From CAIJNA01 sp964516815 (GTDB lineage Bacteria; Campylobacterota; Campylobacteria; Campylobacterales; Arcobacteraceae), in the NCBI GenBank assembly GCA_964516815.1, contig CAZEXK010000003.1, positions 1 to 64,000 on the forward strand: a stretch of 64,000 nucleotides of DNA, given 5' to 3'. How positions within the stretch are numbered: position 1 is the stretch's first letter; each line of letters opens with the position of its first letter. The notes beneath the pieces are model-generated. The model was not told the origin of the DNA. It searched no databases and was given only the letters and a program-made list of their open reading frames with translations. Of this stretch, positions 26,842 through 34,797 are shown in pieces. The translations under genes and the position numbers were made by a program.

Positions 26842-27067
26842 ACATATTTACAAATTCTCCAAATGTATTTGGATAAATTGCTTCTTTCATAATTGAAAAT
26901 GGATCAAAATCTAACTCTTCTTCAAGTGTAGCAACTAGTATCGCAAAACCTAATGAATCAAGACCACTTTCTAATAATATCATATCATCAGTTATTTTAT
27001 CAACACTTAATTTTGAATCAATTTGTTCTAAAACTTCCATAAACTTTATTTGTATTAATTCTCGCAT
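26816..27067 (-). CDS. Acyl carrier protein of the pseudaminic acid operon
   Basis: An 83-residue ACP. The 4'-phosphopantetheine serine lies in LLESGLDSLGFAIL (Ser38), with an acidic helix 2 (VATLEEELDFDPFSI). I chose the ATG at 27067 over an in-frame ATG at 27091 because AAAGGA stands eight bases before it, right after the pseH stop. It overlaps the ligase start by 26 bases. It is different from the housekeeping AcpP, which would sit in a fab cluster. Comparable extra ACPs occur in the Campylobacter jejuni flagellin glycosylation locus. Confidence 0.88.
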   Translation of the reverse strand: MRELIQIKFMEVLEQIDSKLSVDKITDDMILLESGLDSLGFAILVATLEEELDFDPFSIMKEAIYPNTFGEFVNMYEKFNPNN

Positions 27068-27077
27068 AATATTTCCT

Positions 27078-27626
27078 TTAAATAAACTCATAGTTTATAC
27101 TTTTTATTTTATTATTTATTATTTTCAATATCTTTTTATTTTTATTATTTTTCCAAGATTTACTTGACATAAGCATATAAAAATATTTGTCATTTTCATC
27201 ATATACATCAAATCCAAAACTAATATCAAAATTATATGCTGCTATATTTTCTTTTGATACTTCAAGATTAAGAATATTAAATTTCATATCTTCAAACACC
27301 TTATCAATAATTATATATGATGATATTGAAGATATAAAAGGATTAATATTTTTTTTAAAATACAAGCCCCAAAAACAACTTTTATTTTCATAATCAATAT
27401 TAATAATAGATATTGAACCAATAATCATATTTTCATATTGTATTGCATAATATATATTTTTATTAGATGCCTTTAGTTCATTAACCCAAATCAAATGTTC
27501 ATTTAATGTAATTATATTTAAAGACTTTGTGTGCATTCTGACATAATTTGTATTTCTAATTTCTAATAATATTTTATGCTCACTTTTTGTTAATACTTTA
27601 TAATTTTTAAAAATAAGATTATTCAC
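27078..27626 (-). CDS. pseH: GNAT-family N-acyltransferase, probable PseH
   Basis: A 182-residue GNAT protein that should acylate the 4-amino group of UDP-4-amino-4,6-dideoxy-AltNAc, the third step of the pathway. It begins at GTG overlapping the pseG stop. EIRNTNYVRMHTKSLNIITLNEHLIWV resembles the WRN..R.....I...EH pattern of PseH, and MIIGSISIINIDYENKSCFWGLYF forms the central beta strands. LNLEVSKENIAAYNFDISFGFDVYDENDKYFYM gives the acceptor end. It is the only PseH candidate here and completes the set B, C, H, G, I, F. The ACP gene directly behind it raises the question whether it uses acetyl-CoA or another acyl donor. Confidence 0.8.
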   Translation of the reverse strand: MNNLIFKNYKVLTKSEHKILLEIRNTNYVRMHTKSLNIITLNEHLIWVNELKASNKNIYYAIQYENMIIGSISIINIDYENKSCFWGLYFKKNINPFISSISSYIIIDKVFEDMKFNILNLEVSKENIAAYNFDISFGFDVYDENDKYFYMLMSSKSWKNNKNKKILKIINNKIKSINYEFI

Positions 27627-28554
27627 TTATAATCTTTTGTAGATAATTATATAATTTATTTTTATTATATTTTTTCATAACAAAGTTATTAGTACTTTTT
27701 AAATATTTATACATATATTTTTGATTAGAGGCTACTTTAATAACAATAATTTTTTTATTTAAGTAAATAGCTTCATTTGCAACTAAACTTGGAGTTATAA
27801 TTGCAAATGAACATTTATTCATTAGTTTTGCAATATTATTAAAATCAATATAAATATAAATATTACTAAATTTAGATACATATTTCTTTAGATCATCTAA
27901 ATTTTTATTCGCATGTGTAGTAACTATATCTATTCTATAATCTTTATAATATACTAATATTTTAAGTATTTTAATATTTATATTTAAACTATCAGCACCA
28001 CCAATACTAATAAAAATTCTTTTTTCAAGTTTTGAATTTTTCTTATTTTTTTGTATTTTAAATTCATCTCTTAAAAGAGTATATTTTTTTCCACATTTTA
28101 TTTTACAAAAAGAAGGGAGTAATTTTTTGTAGTCATTTTTTTTTGCATACACATTATGATTCAGTAATATATCGCAATAATGTTTTTCATATATATCATC
28201 CAAACACATTATTTTTATATTTGTTTTTTCTTTTATATATTTTTCATCTTCGTATTTAATATCATAATGGTCAATTATCAAAAAATCAATCTTTTTTTTA
28301 ATAATTATATTTATCAATTCATCATTTTTATTTGATTTTAGTATATACACTTTATATTTATTTTTTCTAATTTCATCATTAATATTACCCTTTAAGTTCA
28401 AAGTAGCAAAATTTATATTATTATTAACATATTGTTGTGCAAGCACTAAATCTCTTTTAATATGACCAATTCCAATTTCACTAGATGAATCTGCACGAAA
28501 AAGAATATTTTTATTTTTCAACTCTATCACCAAATTTAAAATCTTTTTTAGCAA
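27619..28554 (-). CDS. pseG: UDP-2,4-diacetamido-2,4,6-trideoxy-altropyranose hydrolase
   Basis: Releases UDP to give 2,4-diacetamido-2,4,6-trideoxy-L-altrose; GT-B-like hydrolase of up to 311 residues. FRADSSSEIGIGHIKRDLVLAQQY is the family's UDP-binding N-terminus with the conserved His. The C-terminal half holds ISIGGADSLNINIKIL and AIITPSLVANEAIYL. The longest frame starts with TTG at 28554 behind AGGAAG. A second TTG at 28521 (300 residues) fits the usual family start better. It overlaps pseI by 44 or 11 bases accordingly. Confidence 0.92.
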   Translation of the reverse strand: MLKKILNLVIELKNKNILFRADSSSEIGIGHIKRDLVLAQQYVNNNINFATLNLKGNINDEIRKNKYKVYILKSNKNDELINIIIKKKIDFLIIDHYDIKYEDEKYIKEKTNIKIMCLDDIYEKHYCDILLNHNVYAKKNDYKKLLPSFCKIKCGKKYTLLRDEFKIQKNKKNSKLEKRIFISIGGADSLNINIKILKILVYYKDYRIDIVTTHANKNLDDLKKYVSKFSNIYIYIDFNNIAKLMNKCSFAIITPSLVANEAIYLNKKIIVIKVASNQKYMYKYLKSTNNFVMKKYNKNKLYNYLQKIISE

Positions 28555-29536
28555 TACTTCCTAATACTTCATTAATATATTTTGGATGTAATCCATAAGA
28601 GGGTCTGATACTTTTTATATTGTCATTTGTAAATATTTCACCTTTTTTTATGTCTTTAGATACATAAAGACTTCTACAAAATCTTCTATTTTTTTTCTTT
28701 TTTTCATTCATAGAATAATCAACACAACCCAATAGTCTTTCACTTATTCTTATTTTTTCAACCATATCTTTGAATTCTTTAGCATCCATAGAAAATTTAC
28801 AATCAGGTCCACCAATACTTTTATCAAGTATAAAATGTTTTTCAATAACTTTAGCACCAAGACTCACTGCAATAATAGGTGCAGTACTTCCAATAGTGTG
28901 GTCTGAAAAACCACTTAGTACATTAAATTTTTTTGATAATGAAGGAATATTTAAAAGATTTGCATCATCAAGCGATGCTGGATATTCGCTTGTACATTTT
29001 AAAAGTATAATATTTTTATTTCCTACTTTCTTACATATGTTTACAGCATCTTTTATTTCATCTTCATATGCAATACCTGTAGATATTATAATTGGTTTCA
29101 TTTTTGACGCTGTGTATCTTATTAGTTCATAGTCAGTGATTTCAAATGAAGCTATTTTATATGCGCTTGGATTAAATTGTTCTAGAAAATCAACTGCAGT
29201 TTTATCAAATGGTGATGAAAAAATATCTATATCAATACTTCTGGCATAATCAAAAAGTGTTTTATGCCATTGCCAGGGAGTAGTAGCCTCTTTATATAAA
29301 TTGAATAAATTTTTCCCATCCCATAAAGTTCCACCATCAATCATAAAATCTTTATTTTTACAATCAATTGTCATTGTATCTGCTGTATATGTTTGAAGTT
29401 TTATGGCATTAGCACCACATTGTTTGGCAGATTTTATTGTATCAAGTGCCGTTTGCAATGAGCCGTTATGGTTAGCAGACATTTCTGCTATTACGTATGT
29501 TCCATCTTTATTTAAATCAAATTTTCCTATTTTCAT
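28511..29536 (-). CDS. pseI: Pseudaminic acid synthase
   Basis: Condenses 2,4-diacetamido-2,4,6-trideoxy-L-altrose with phosphoenolpyruvate to pseudaminic acid; 341 residues. The NeuB-type barrel begins YVIAEMSANHNGSLQTALDTIKSA. Metal and PEP residues lie in KCTSEYPA and GFSDHTIGSTAPIIAVSLGAKVIEKHF. The SAF (antifreeze-like) domain covers about 280-341 (RSLYVSKDIKKGEIFTNDNI). It is second in the operon, 21 bases behind maf. Confidence 0.96.
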   Translation of the reverse strand: MKIGKFDLNKDGTYVIAEMSANHNGSLQTALDTIKSAKQCGANAIKLQTYTADTMTIDCKNKDFMIDGGTLWDGKNLFNLYKEATTPWQWHKTLFDYARSIDIDIFSSPFDKTAVDFLEQFNPSAYKIASFEITDYELIRYTASKMKPIIISTGIAYEDEIKDAVNICKKVGNKNIILLKCTSEYPASLDDANLLNIPSLSKKFNVLSGFSDHTIGSTAPIIAVSLGAKVIEKHFILDKSIGGPDCKFSMDAKEFKDMVEKIRISERLLGCVDYSMNEKKKKNRRFCRSLYVSKDIKKGEIFTNDNIKSIRPSYGLHPKYINEVLGSIAKKDFKFGDRVEK

Positions 29537-29557
29537 ATATTAGTTTTACCTTTTAGC

Positions 29558-31519
29558 TTATATGCTAATAGCTTTTTTTATGTCTTTTAAAACTACCAAT
29601 ACACCTTGTGTCCAAATAATATTAATTTTTTCCATTTGTTCTTTTTTATGGATACCTTCTTGTCTTAAATTTAAGAAAAAATTTATATAGATATCTGACA
29701 ATTCTGTGTATAGTAAAAACATATTACCAAATAAAGGACTTGACATAGTTTTGCATTGTTCTAATAACCAAACCATTATCTCAAGTTTTTTATCTAAAAA
29801 ATCATTCCTATTTTTGATTTTTGTGTTTTTGTGTTTTTTTAACTTATTTAAGATTCTGTTTAATATAATTAAATCATCATTAAAATCTTGTTTATCTACT
29901 ACTAAAGAAACACTATTCATTAATTCAATAATATTTTTTTCTTCTTTTGGAAAATTTTGAATATCTTTATTTATTTCATCATAGTGCATTGGAATAAATC
30001 CTTCAAGCTTAACACCATCAGATAAGTTATAAACTTTAAAATCATCATACTTAGATTTTAAATCTATATATGTAGATTCAAATGAGCTTTTAAATATTGT
30101 CAAACTTCTATTTGTTTTTATTATTTTTCTTAAATTTCCTTCTAACTCAAGAATATCACTAGAGTCTACACTATCTTTATTACTTTTAAAAACCTTTTCA
30201 GTTTTACTAAATGAACTGTCATTAGCATATCTACTTCCAGTTTCTTGATTAAATGCAGCATCATTTCCTATAGTGTACATTTTATTAGCACCAAGATGAG
30301 TGCATAGTAAGAAAGAATAAGCTCCCACATTTGTTACACTTCCTAAAAATCCTATTTCTTTAATCAATAAAATACTTTGTGCAAAATAATAATTTAATCC
30401 TTTGACTACTTCCATTACACTATCATCTTGTTGAGATAACATTATTATTGTACTATTTTTTAAATAATTTTTATTTTCTGTTGTTAAATATTTTGCACAT
30501 CTATAAGATGGATCAATGGAAAAAACTATATCTGGAACAATATTATAAAGCTCTAGTTTTCTTAAAATAACATCAACACATACTATTACAAATTTATCTT
30601 GATGTTTTTTTATCCATTGTATATAATTATCCAACGATGGTCCTGCACTTATAAGCAAAACATTTTTATCTTTTAATATTTTTTTATCAAATAATTTTCT
30701 TGTATCTAAAAACCTATCTTTGTTTTTAATAAACTTTGCAGTTTTATAAATATTTTGAATTATTAAACCATAAGGATAAGATGTAACAGTATTAGTTGCA
30801 AAGTAATCAACCAATTCATCATATAAATACTCATAATTTTTTATTAATAAGTGATGTTTAATATTATAATTCATATGTGCATTATTTTGGTAAAATAAAT
30901 TTAGTTTATTTAATCTATCCAGTTTATCATCAGAAACACTTAAAAATAAGGATTTATTATTTTTAGAAAGTTCATTATAATCAATAACAAATAAAGATAA
31001 TCTAAATATCTCTAATTCTGGTTCTATAATTAATGTTATAAATGGATCTAATTTTTTATTTATTTCATTAATATGTAAACCAAGTCCACTTCCTATAAAA
31101 ACAAATTTATGTATTTTTTGAAACGCTATATTATCAAAATCAACTACTTCATTAATATGTTCTAATATTGGAAGTACTTCTTCAAAAGACTTACTTCCAA
31201 TTAAACTTTTACCATCAATACCTTTTCTTAAAAGATCTAATGAACCATCTTTAGTAAAGTTTGATCTTTTAGATCTCAAATCAGCTTCTTCATAACTATT
31301 TGTATTGTAAAACCAAGTATTATCTTGTAAGTTTAGTATATCAAAATATCCATCTTTATACTCTAATGAGTATTTGGCTTTGTATACTTCGTTTTCTAGT
31401 TCAATAGATAATTTGTCAACTTTATTAAAAATATCTAAATGATTATTTTTTAAATAAATAAGATTGTTTTTATATATTTTTAATAAAGTATTACCCAATT
31501 CTTTGATTTCTTCTTCCAT
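29558..31519 (-). CDS. maf: Motility accessory factor (Maf) flagellin glycosyltransferase
   Basis: A 653-residue Maf protein (DUF115 / MptE-like family), which in relatives transfers pseudaminic acid from CMP to Ser/Thr of flagellin before export. The core contains HKFVFIGSGLGLHINEI, KNVLLISAGPSLDNYIQWIKKHQDKFVIVCVDVILRKL with the central GPSLD motif, and a conserved DPSYRCAKYL segment. It is first gene of the operon maf-pseI-pseG-pseH-ACP-ligase-reductase and lies directly downstream of the three flagellin genes. It has AAGG as ribosome binding site and its own TATAAT. Confidence 0.93.
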   Translation of the reverse strand: MEEEIKELGNTLLKIYKNNLIYLKNNHLDIFNKVDKLSIELENEVYKAKYSLEYKDGYFDILNLQDNTWFYNTNSYEEADLRSKRSNFTKDGSLDLLRKGIDGKSLIGSKSFEEVLPILEHINEVVDFDNIAFQKIHKFVFIGSGLGLHINEINKKLDPFITLIIEPELEIFRLSLFVIDYNELSKNNKSLFLSVSDDKLDRLNKLNLFYQNNAHMNYNIKHHLLIKNYEYLYDELVDYFATNTVTSYPYGLIIQNIYKTAKFIKNKDRFLDTRKLFDKKILKDKNVLLISAGPSLDNYIQWIKKHQDKFVIVCVDVILRKLELYNIVPDIVFSIDPSYRCAKYLTTENKNYLKNSTIIMLSQQDDSVMEVVKGLNYYFAQSILLIKEIGFLGSVTNVGAYSFLLCTHLGANKMYTIGNDAAFNQETGSRYANDSSFSKTEKVFKSNKDSVDSSDILELEGNLRKIIKTNRSLTIFKSSFESTYIDLKSKYDDFKVYNLSDGVKLEGFIPMHYDEINKDIQNFPKEEKNIIELMNSVSLVVDKQDFNDDLIILNRILNKLKKHKNTKIKNRNDFLDKKLEIMVWLLEQCKTMSSPLFGNMFLLYTELSDIYINFFLNLRQEGIHKKEQMEKINIIWTQGVLVVLKDIKKAISI

Positions 31520-31543
31520 ATTTTACCTTAAATTTTATATTTT

Positions 31544-31549
31544 ATTATA
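31544..31549 (-). promoter_or_regulatory. -10 box of the maf-pse operon
   Basis: TATAAT on the minus strand lies 24 bases before the maf start and directly after the flaA terminator, so the glycosylation operon appears to be transcribed on its own. No TTAATCT or TTAAG element precedes it, unlike the flagellin and flgK promoters. Confidence 0.5.
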
Positions 31550-31566
31550 CATAATTATCCATAAAA

Positions 31567-31591
31567 AAACCCAAGTTAAAAACTCGGGTTT
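31567..31591 (-). terminator. Rho-independent terminator after flagellin
   Basis: Minus-strand AAACCCGAGTT, loop TTT, AACTTGGGTTT followed by more T residues. In RNA one pair is G-U, otherwise the 11-bp stem is perfect. In the plus direction the same position is an A-C mismatch, so it is tuned for the minus strand. It ends the flagellin transcript 20 bases after the stop codon. Confidence 0.85.
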
Positions 31592-31612
31592 TTAAATGAA
31601 ATAAAAATTATA

Positions 31613-32464
31613 CTATTGTAATAATCTTAAAACATTTTGTTGAATTGCATTAGACTGACTTTGAGCATAAGTACCAGCTTGAGCAATAATATTTTGCTTA
31701 TTAAAATTAGCACTTTCTGCTGCATAATCAACATCTCTAATAACAGACTCAGCTGCTTTAATATTAGTTTTTTGAGTCATCATATTTCTCAATGCTGATT
31801 CAAGTTGATTTTGAGTAGAACCCACATCAGCTCTCCATGTATTTAATTCATTTATCGATGTATCAACATTAGCCATATTTGTTCTTGCTGCACTAGCTGA
31901 CATTGCACTTGCTCCACCTGCTAATGTTTTAAGATCTGCCATACCTGTCAATCCTGTAGTATTTGATTGTATTCCAGCATCTAAATCTATTGTATTAGCT
32001 GCATTTTCACCCATTTGGAATACTAAAGCAGTTGATGCTGCTCCACTAGTTCCTTGTAATAATGTAATACCATTATAATTAGTTTGCGTAGCAATATTAT
32101 CTAATTGAGTTAATAATTTTTCAATATCTTTTCCAATTGCTTCTCTACCTTCTGTTGATGTAGTTGCAGTTGCTGCTTGAATTAATTTTTGCTTTACTAT
32201 ATCTAAAATATTAGATTGTTCAGCCATTGCTTTATCAGCAATTTGTGTTAATGTAACAGCAGAATTTCCATTTGAAATAGCTTGACCTATTGAAGAAGCT
32301 TGTGTTCTTAATTTATCAGCAATTGATAATCCAGATGCATCATCTGATGCCTTATTAATTCTTAGTCCTGTACTTAATTTTTCTAAAGCAGAGCCTATGT
32401 TTTTTCCAGTTTGTGTAGCAGCTTCTTGAGCTCCTAATGATGCAACGTTTGTATTAATTCTCAT
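31613..32464 (-). CDS. Flagellin (copy 1)
   Basis: Filament subunit of 283 residues, a short flagellin that keeps the D0/D1 coiled coils and has almost no D2/D3. N-terminus MRINTNVASLGAQEAATQTGKNIGSALEKLSTGLRINKASDDASGLSIADKLRTQ and C-terminus ESANFNKQNIIAQAGTYAQSQSNAIQQNVLRLLQ are standard. The protein is identical to copy 2. AAAGGA precedes the ATG. A terminator follows. It should be the substrate of the Maf/pseudaminic acid system next to it. Confidence 0.97.
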   Translation of the reverse strand: MRINTNVASLGAQEAATQTGKNIGSALEKLSTGLRINKASDDASGLSIADKLRTQASSIGQAISNGNSAVTLTQIADKAMAEQSNILDIVKQKLIQAATATTSTEGREAIGKDIEKLLTQLDNIATQTNYNGITLLQGTSGAASTALVFQMGENAANTIDLDAGIQSNTTGLTGMADLKTLAGGASAMSASAARTNMANVDTSINELNTWRADVGSTQNQLESALRNMMTQKTNIKAAESVIRDVDYAAESANFNKQNIIAQAGTYAQSQSNAIQQNVLRLLQ

Positions 32465-32496
32465 AATTTATCCTTTTGGTTTATGACACATTGTAA

Positions 32497-32514
32497 ATTA
32501 TATTTACGCCTTAA
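32497..32514 (-). promoter_or_regulatory. Promoter-like element of flagellin copy 1
   Basis: Minus-strand TTAAG (32510-32514), 7 bases, then TATAAT (32497-32502), 32 bases before the ATG. The TATAAT lies inside a small GTAAAT/ATTTAC inverted repeat. Spacing is shorter than in the flgK-type promoters, and no TTAATCT block is present. The same element occurs in copy 2 at 33492-33509. Confidence 0.4.
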
Positions 32515-32546
32515 TCATTCTCATTTGAATTACTTCTACTGAGCAT

Positions 32547-32579
32547 AAGGTCTTTCACCTTTCGGTATTCATTAATACC
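32547..32579 (-). other. Twin hairpins upstream of flagellin copy 1
   Basis: Minus strand: GGTATT, AATG, AATACC (32564-32579), directly followed by AAGGT, GAAAG, ACCTT (32547-32561). Both stems are perfect. The bases that differ from copy 2 fall in a loop or between stems. They lie 40-70 bases upstream of the putative -10 box, so they are either operator DNA or, if transcription starts further up, a structured leader RNA. No known riboswitch class is recognised. Confidence 0.45.
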
Positions 32580-32607
32580 TATATATTTATATTAATTAAA
32601 AACTATA

Positions 32608-33459
32608 CTATTGTAATAGTCTTAAAACATTTTGTTGAATTGCATTAGACTGACTTTGAGCATAAGTACCAGCTTGAGCAATAATATTTTGCTTATTAAA
32701 ATTAGCACTTTCTGCTGCATAATCAACATCTCTAATAACAGACTCAGCTGCTTTAATATTAGTTTTTTGAGTCATCATATTTCTCAATGCTGATTCAAGT
32801 TGATTTTGAGTAGAACCCACATCAGCTCTCCATGTATTTAATTCATTTATCGATGTATCAACATTAGCCATATTTGTTCTTGCTGCACTAGCTGACATTG
32901 CACTTGCTCCACCTGCTAATGTTTTAAGATCTGCCATACCTGTCAATCCTGTAGTATTTGATTGTATTCCAGCATCTAAATCTATTGTATTAGCTGCATT
33001 TTCACCCATTTGGAATACTAAAGCAGTTGATGCTGCTCCACTAGTTCCTTGTAATAATGTAATACCATTATAATTAGTTTGCGTAGCAATATTATCTAAT
33101 TGAGTTAATAATTTTTCAATATCTTTTCCAATTGCTTCTCTACCTTCTGTTGATGTAGTTGCAGTTGCTGCTTGAATTAATTTTTGCTTTACTATATCTA
33201 AAATATTAGATTGTTCAGCCATTGCTTTATCAGCAATTTGTGTTAATGTAACAGCAGAATTTCCATTTGAAATAGCTTGACCTATTGAAGAAGCTTGTGT
33301 TCTTAATTTATCAGCAATTGATAATCCAGATGCATCATCTGATGCCTTATTAATTCTTAGTCCTGTACTTAATTTTTCTAAAGCAGAGCCTATGTTTTTT
33401 CCAGTTTGTGTAGCAGCTTCTTGAGCTCCTAATGATGCAACGTTTGTATTAATTCTCAT
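32608..33459 (-). CDS. Flagellin (copy 2)
   Basis: A 283-residue flagellin with the same protein sequence as copy 1; one synonymous base differs near the end (CTA for TTA leucine). No terminator is visible between it and copy 1, so a joint transcript is possible. The upstream region repeats that of copy 1. Many Campylobacterota carry flaA and flaB as similar tandem genes under different sigma factors. Here even the upstream regions match, so different regulation of the two is unlikely. Confidence 0.97.
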   Translation of the reverse strand: MRINTNVASLGAQEAATQTGKNIGSALEKLSTGLRINKASDDASGLSIADKLRTQASSIGQAISNGNSAVTLTQIADKAMAEQSNILDIVKQKLIQAATATTSTEGREAIGKDIEKLLTQLDNIATQTNYNGITLLQGTSGAASTALVFQMGENAANTIDLDAGIQSNTTGLTGMADLKTLAGGASAMSASAARTNMANVDTSINELNTWRADVGSTQNQLESALRNMMTQKTNIKAAESVIRDVDYAAESANFNKQNIIAQAGTYAQSQSNAIQQNVLRLLQ

Positions 33460-33491
33460 AATTTATCCTTTTGGTTTATGACACATTGTAA

Positions 33492-33509
33492 ATTATATTT
33501 ACGCCTTAA
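33492..33509 (-). promoter_or_regulatory. Promoter-like element of flagellin copy 2
   Basis: TTAAG (33505-33509), 7 bases, TATAAT (33492-33497) on the minus strand, identical in spacing and surroundings to that of copy 1. Confidence 0.4.
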
Positions 33510-33541
33510 TCATTCTCATTTGAATTACTTCCACTGAGCAT

Positions 33542-33574
33542 AAGGTCTTTCACCTTTTGGTATTAATTAATACC
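33542..33574 (-). other. Twin hairpins upstream of flagellin copy 2
   Basis: GGTATTAATTAATACC (33559-33574) followed by AAGGT, GAAAG, ACCTT (33542-33556) on the minus strand. Relative to copy 1, the loop reads AATT instead of AATG and one linker base differs; both stems are unchanged. Confidence 0.45.
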
Positions 33575-33589
33575 TATATATTTTTGTTA

Positions 33590-33796
33590 TTATTGTTTTT
33601 CCATTTTTTTAATTTCATTTATTGTTTTAATATTTGAATTAACTCTTGATTCCATCATTCTTTTTTTTATATGCTTAGCAAATATTTTTTCATATTTTTT
33701 ATAGTTTCTAGATCCTTTTTGAAAAGAACACAATTTTTTTTGAATTTTTAAAATATCCTCAGAAACTGAAATATGTTTTTTTTCATGTTTTTTCAT
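33590..33796 (-). CDS. Small basic protein between flagellin genes
   Basis: A 68-residue lysine-rich, probably helical protein (MKKHEKKHISVSEDILKIQKKL), no membrane segment, no known family. It lies between flagellin copy 2 and the third flagellin and has its own promoter that matches the flgK and third-flagellin promoters almost base for base. The -10 box ends five bases before the ATG and no ribosome binding site is present, so its mRNA is probably leaderless. Function unknown; co-regulation with filament genes suggests a part in flagellin expression, export or stoichiometry. Confidence 0.7.
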   Translation of the reverse strand: MKKHEKKHISVSEDILKIQKKLCSFQKGSRNYKKYEKIFAKHIKKRMMESRVNSNIKTINEIKKMEKQ

Positions 33797-33801
33797 ATCA
33801 A

Positions 33802-33833
33802 ATTATACTAATCATTTCTTAATATTAGATTAA
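33802..33833 (-). promoter_or_regulatory. Promoter of the 68-residue gene with shared flagellar motif
   Basis: TTAATCT (33827-33833), 4 bases, TTAAG (33818-33822) continuing AAATG, 10 bases, TATAAT (33802-33807). Same order and spacing as at flgK. The start codon begins five bases after the -10 box. Confidence 0.65.
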
Positions 33834-33850
33834 ATTATTTTAAAGACAAA

Positions 33851-33879
33851 AAAAAACTTAGCTGTTAACTAAGTTTTTT
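33851..33879 (-). terminator. Terminator after the third flagellin
   Basis: Perfect 11-bp stem AAAAAACTTAG / CTAAGTTTTTT with a 7-base loop and flanking A and T runs, 19 bases after the flagellin stop. It could work in both directions, but only the minus strand has a gene ending here. Confidence 0.85.
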
Positions 33880-33898
33880 TATTTTTGTTTAAAGATTA

Positions 33899-34759
33899 TT
33901 ATTGCAATAATCTTAAAATATTTTGTTGTACTTGATTTGATTGGCTTATAGAGTAAGTTCCAGCTTGTGCAATAATATTTTGTTTGTTAAAGTTTGCACT
34001 TTCAGATGCATAATCAACATCTCTAATAACTGACTCTGCTGCTTTTATATTTGTAACTTGTGTCATCATATTTCTAATTCCTGATTCTATTTGATTTTGA
34101 GTAGAACCAAAATCAGCTCTCCATGTATTTAATTGATTTATTGCAGAATCTACTTGTATCATTTGTGCTCTTATTGCACCTGCTGACCATGTAGCACCAG
34201 TAGCTATGTTTGCTGCAGTTTTTAATGCTGACATACCTTGTAGTCCAGTTGTATTTGCTTGAACTGCTGCAGTAAGTTGTGCAACATTTAATGCTTTTTC
34301 ACCCATTTGAAATGTTAATATATCAGTAGTTGCTCCTGCACTTGTACCTTGAAGTAAACCAATTCCATTATAATTTGTTTGATTTGCTATTTCATTTAAC
34401 TGTGTTAATAGTTTATCAATATCTTTTCCAATTGCATTTCTACCTTCTTCTGATGTAGTTGCAGTTGCTCCTTGAATAAGTTTTTGTTTTACAATATCTA
34501 AAATATTAGATTGTTCAGCCATTGCTTTATCAGCAATTTGTATTAAAGAAACAGCTGAGTTTCCATTTGAAATAGCTTGATTTATTGAAGATGCCTGAGT
34601 TCTTAATTTATCTGCAATTGATAAACCAGATGCATCATCACTAGCTTTATTTATTCTTAATCCAGAAGAAAGTTTTTCTAATGAATTCGTCATATTTTTA
34701 TTGATTTGTGCGTTTGATTCAAGCGCAGTAAGTGATGCTACATTTGTATTTATTCTCAT
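33899..34759 (-). CDS. Flagellin (third, divergent)
   Basis: A 286-residue flagellin, clearly related to the duplicated pair in its N-terminal 100 and C-terminal 80 residues, but diverged in the centre (ATTDILTFQMGEKALNVAQLTAAVQ and IATGATWSAGAIRAQM). Ends NKQNIIAQAGTYSISQSNQVQQNILRLLQ. It has its own promoter with the shared flagellar motif, an AAAAGGAAA ribosome binding site and its own terminator, so it is an independent unit. It may be a minor or differently timed filament subunit. Confidence 0.96.
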   Translation of the reverse strand: MRINTNVASLTALESNAQINKNMTNSLEKLSSGLRINKASDDASGLSIADKLRTQASSINQAISNGNSAVSLIQIADKAMAEQSNILDIVKQKLIQGATATTSEEGRNAIGKDIDKLLTQLNEIANQTNYNGIGLLQGTSAGATTDILTFQMGEKALNVAQLTAAVQANTTGLQGMSALKTAANIATGATWSAGAIRAQMIQVDSAINQLNTWRADFGSTQNQIESGIRNMMTQVTNIKAAESVIRDVDYASESANFNKQNIIAQAGTYSISQSNQVQQNILRLLQ

Positions 34760-34797
34760 TTTATATTTCCTTTTATTTGTATAATTTAATATGGTGT

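Larger units (their letters stand above)
31609..32588. repeat. Tandem flagellin duplication, copy 1
   Basis: A 980-base unit covering a complete flagellin gene and about 124 bases of its upstream region, repeated at an offset of 995 bases (copy 2). By direct reading the copies differ at only four positions. One is synonymous near the stop codon (31624 versus 32619). Three lie upstream (32537, 32563, 32570). Confidence 0.9.
32604..33583. repeat. Tandem flagellin duplication, copy 2
   Basis: Second copy of the 980-base unit, separated from copy 1 by 15 bases. It includes the whole gene, its ribosome binding site, the promoter-like element and the twin hairpins. Near-identity over coding and non-coding parts points to a recent duplication or ongoing gene conversion. 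Confidence 0.9.

Noticed and set aside
32465..32603. c-di-GMP or other known riboswitch upstream of the flagellin
   Set aside because: The hairpins lack the conserved bases of GEMM or any class I know; recorded only as an unclassified structured or palindromic element.
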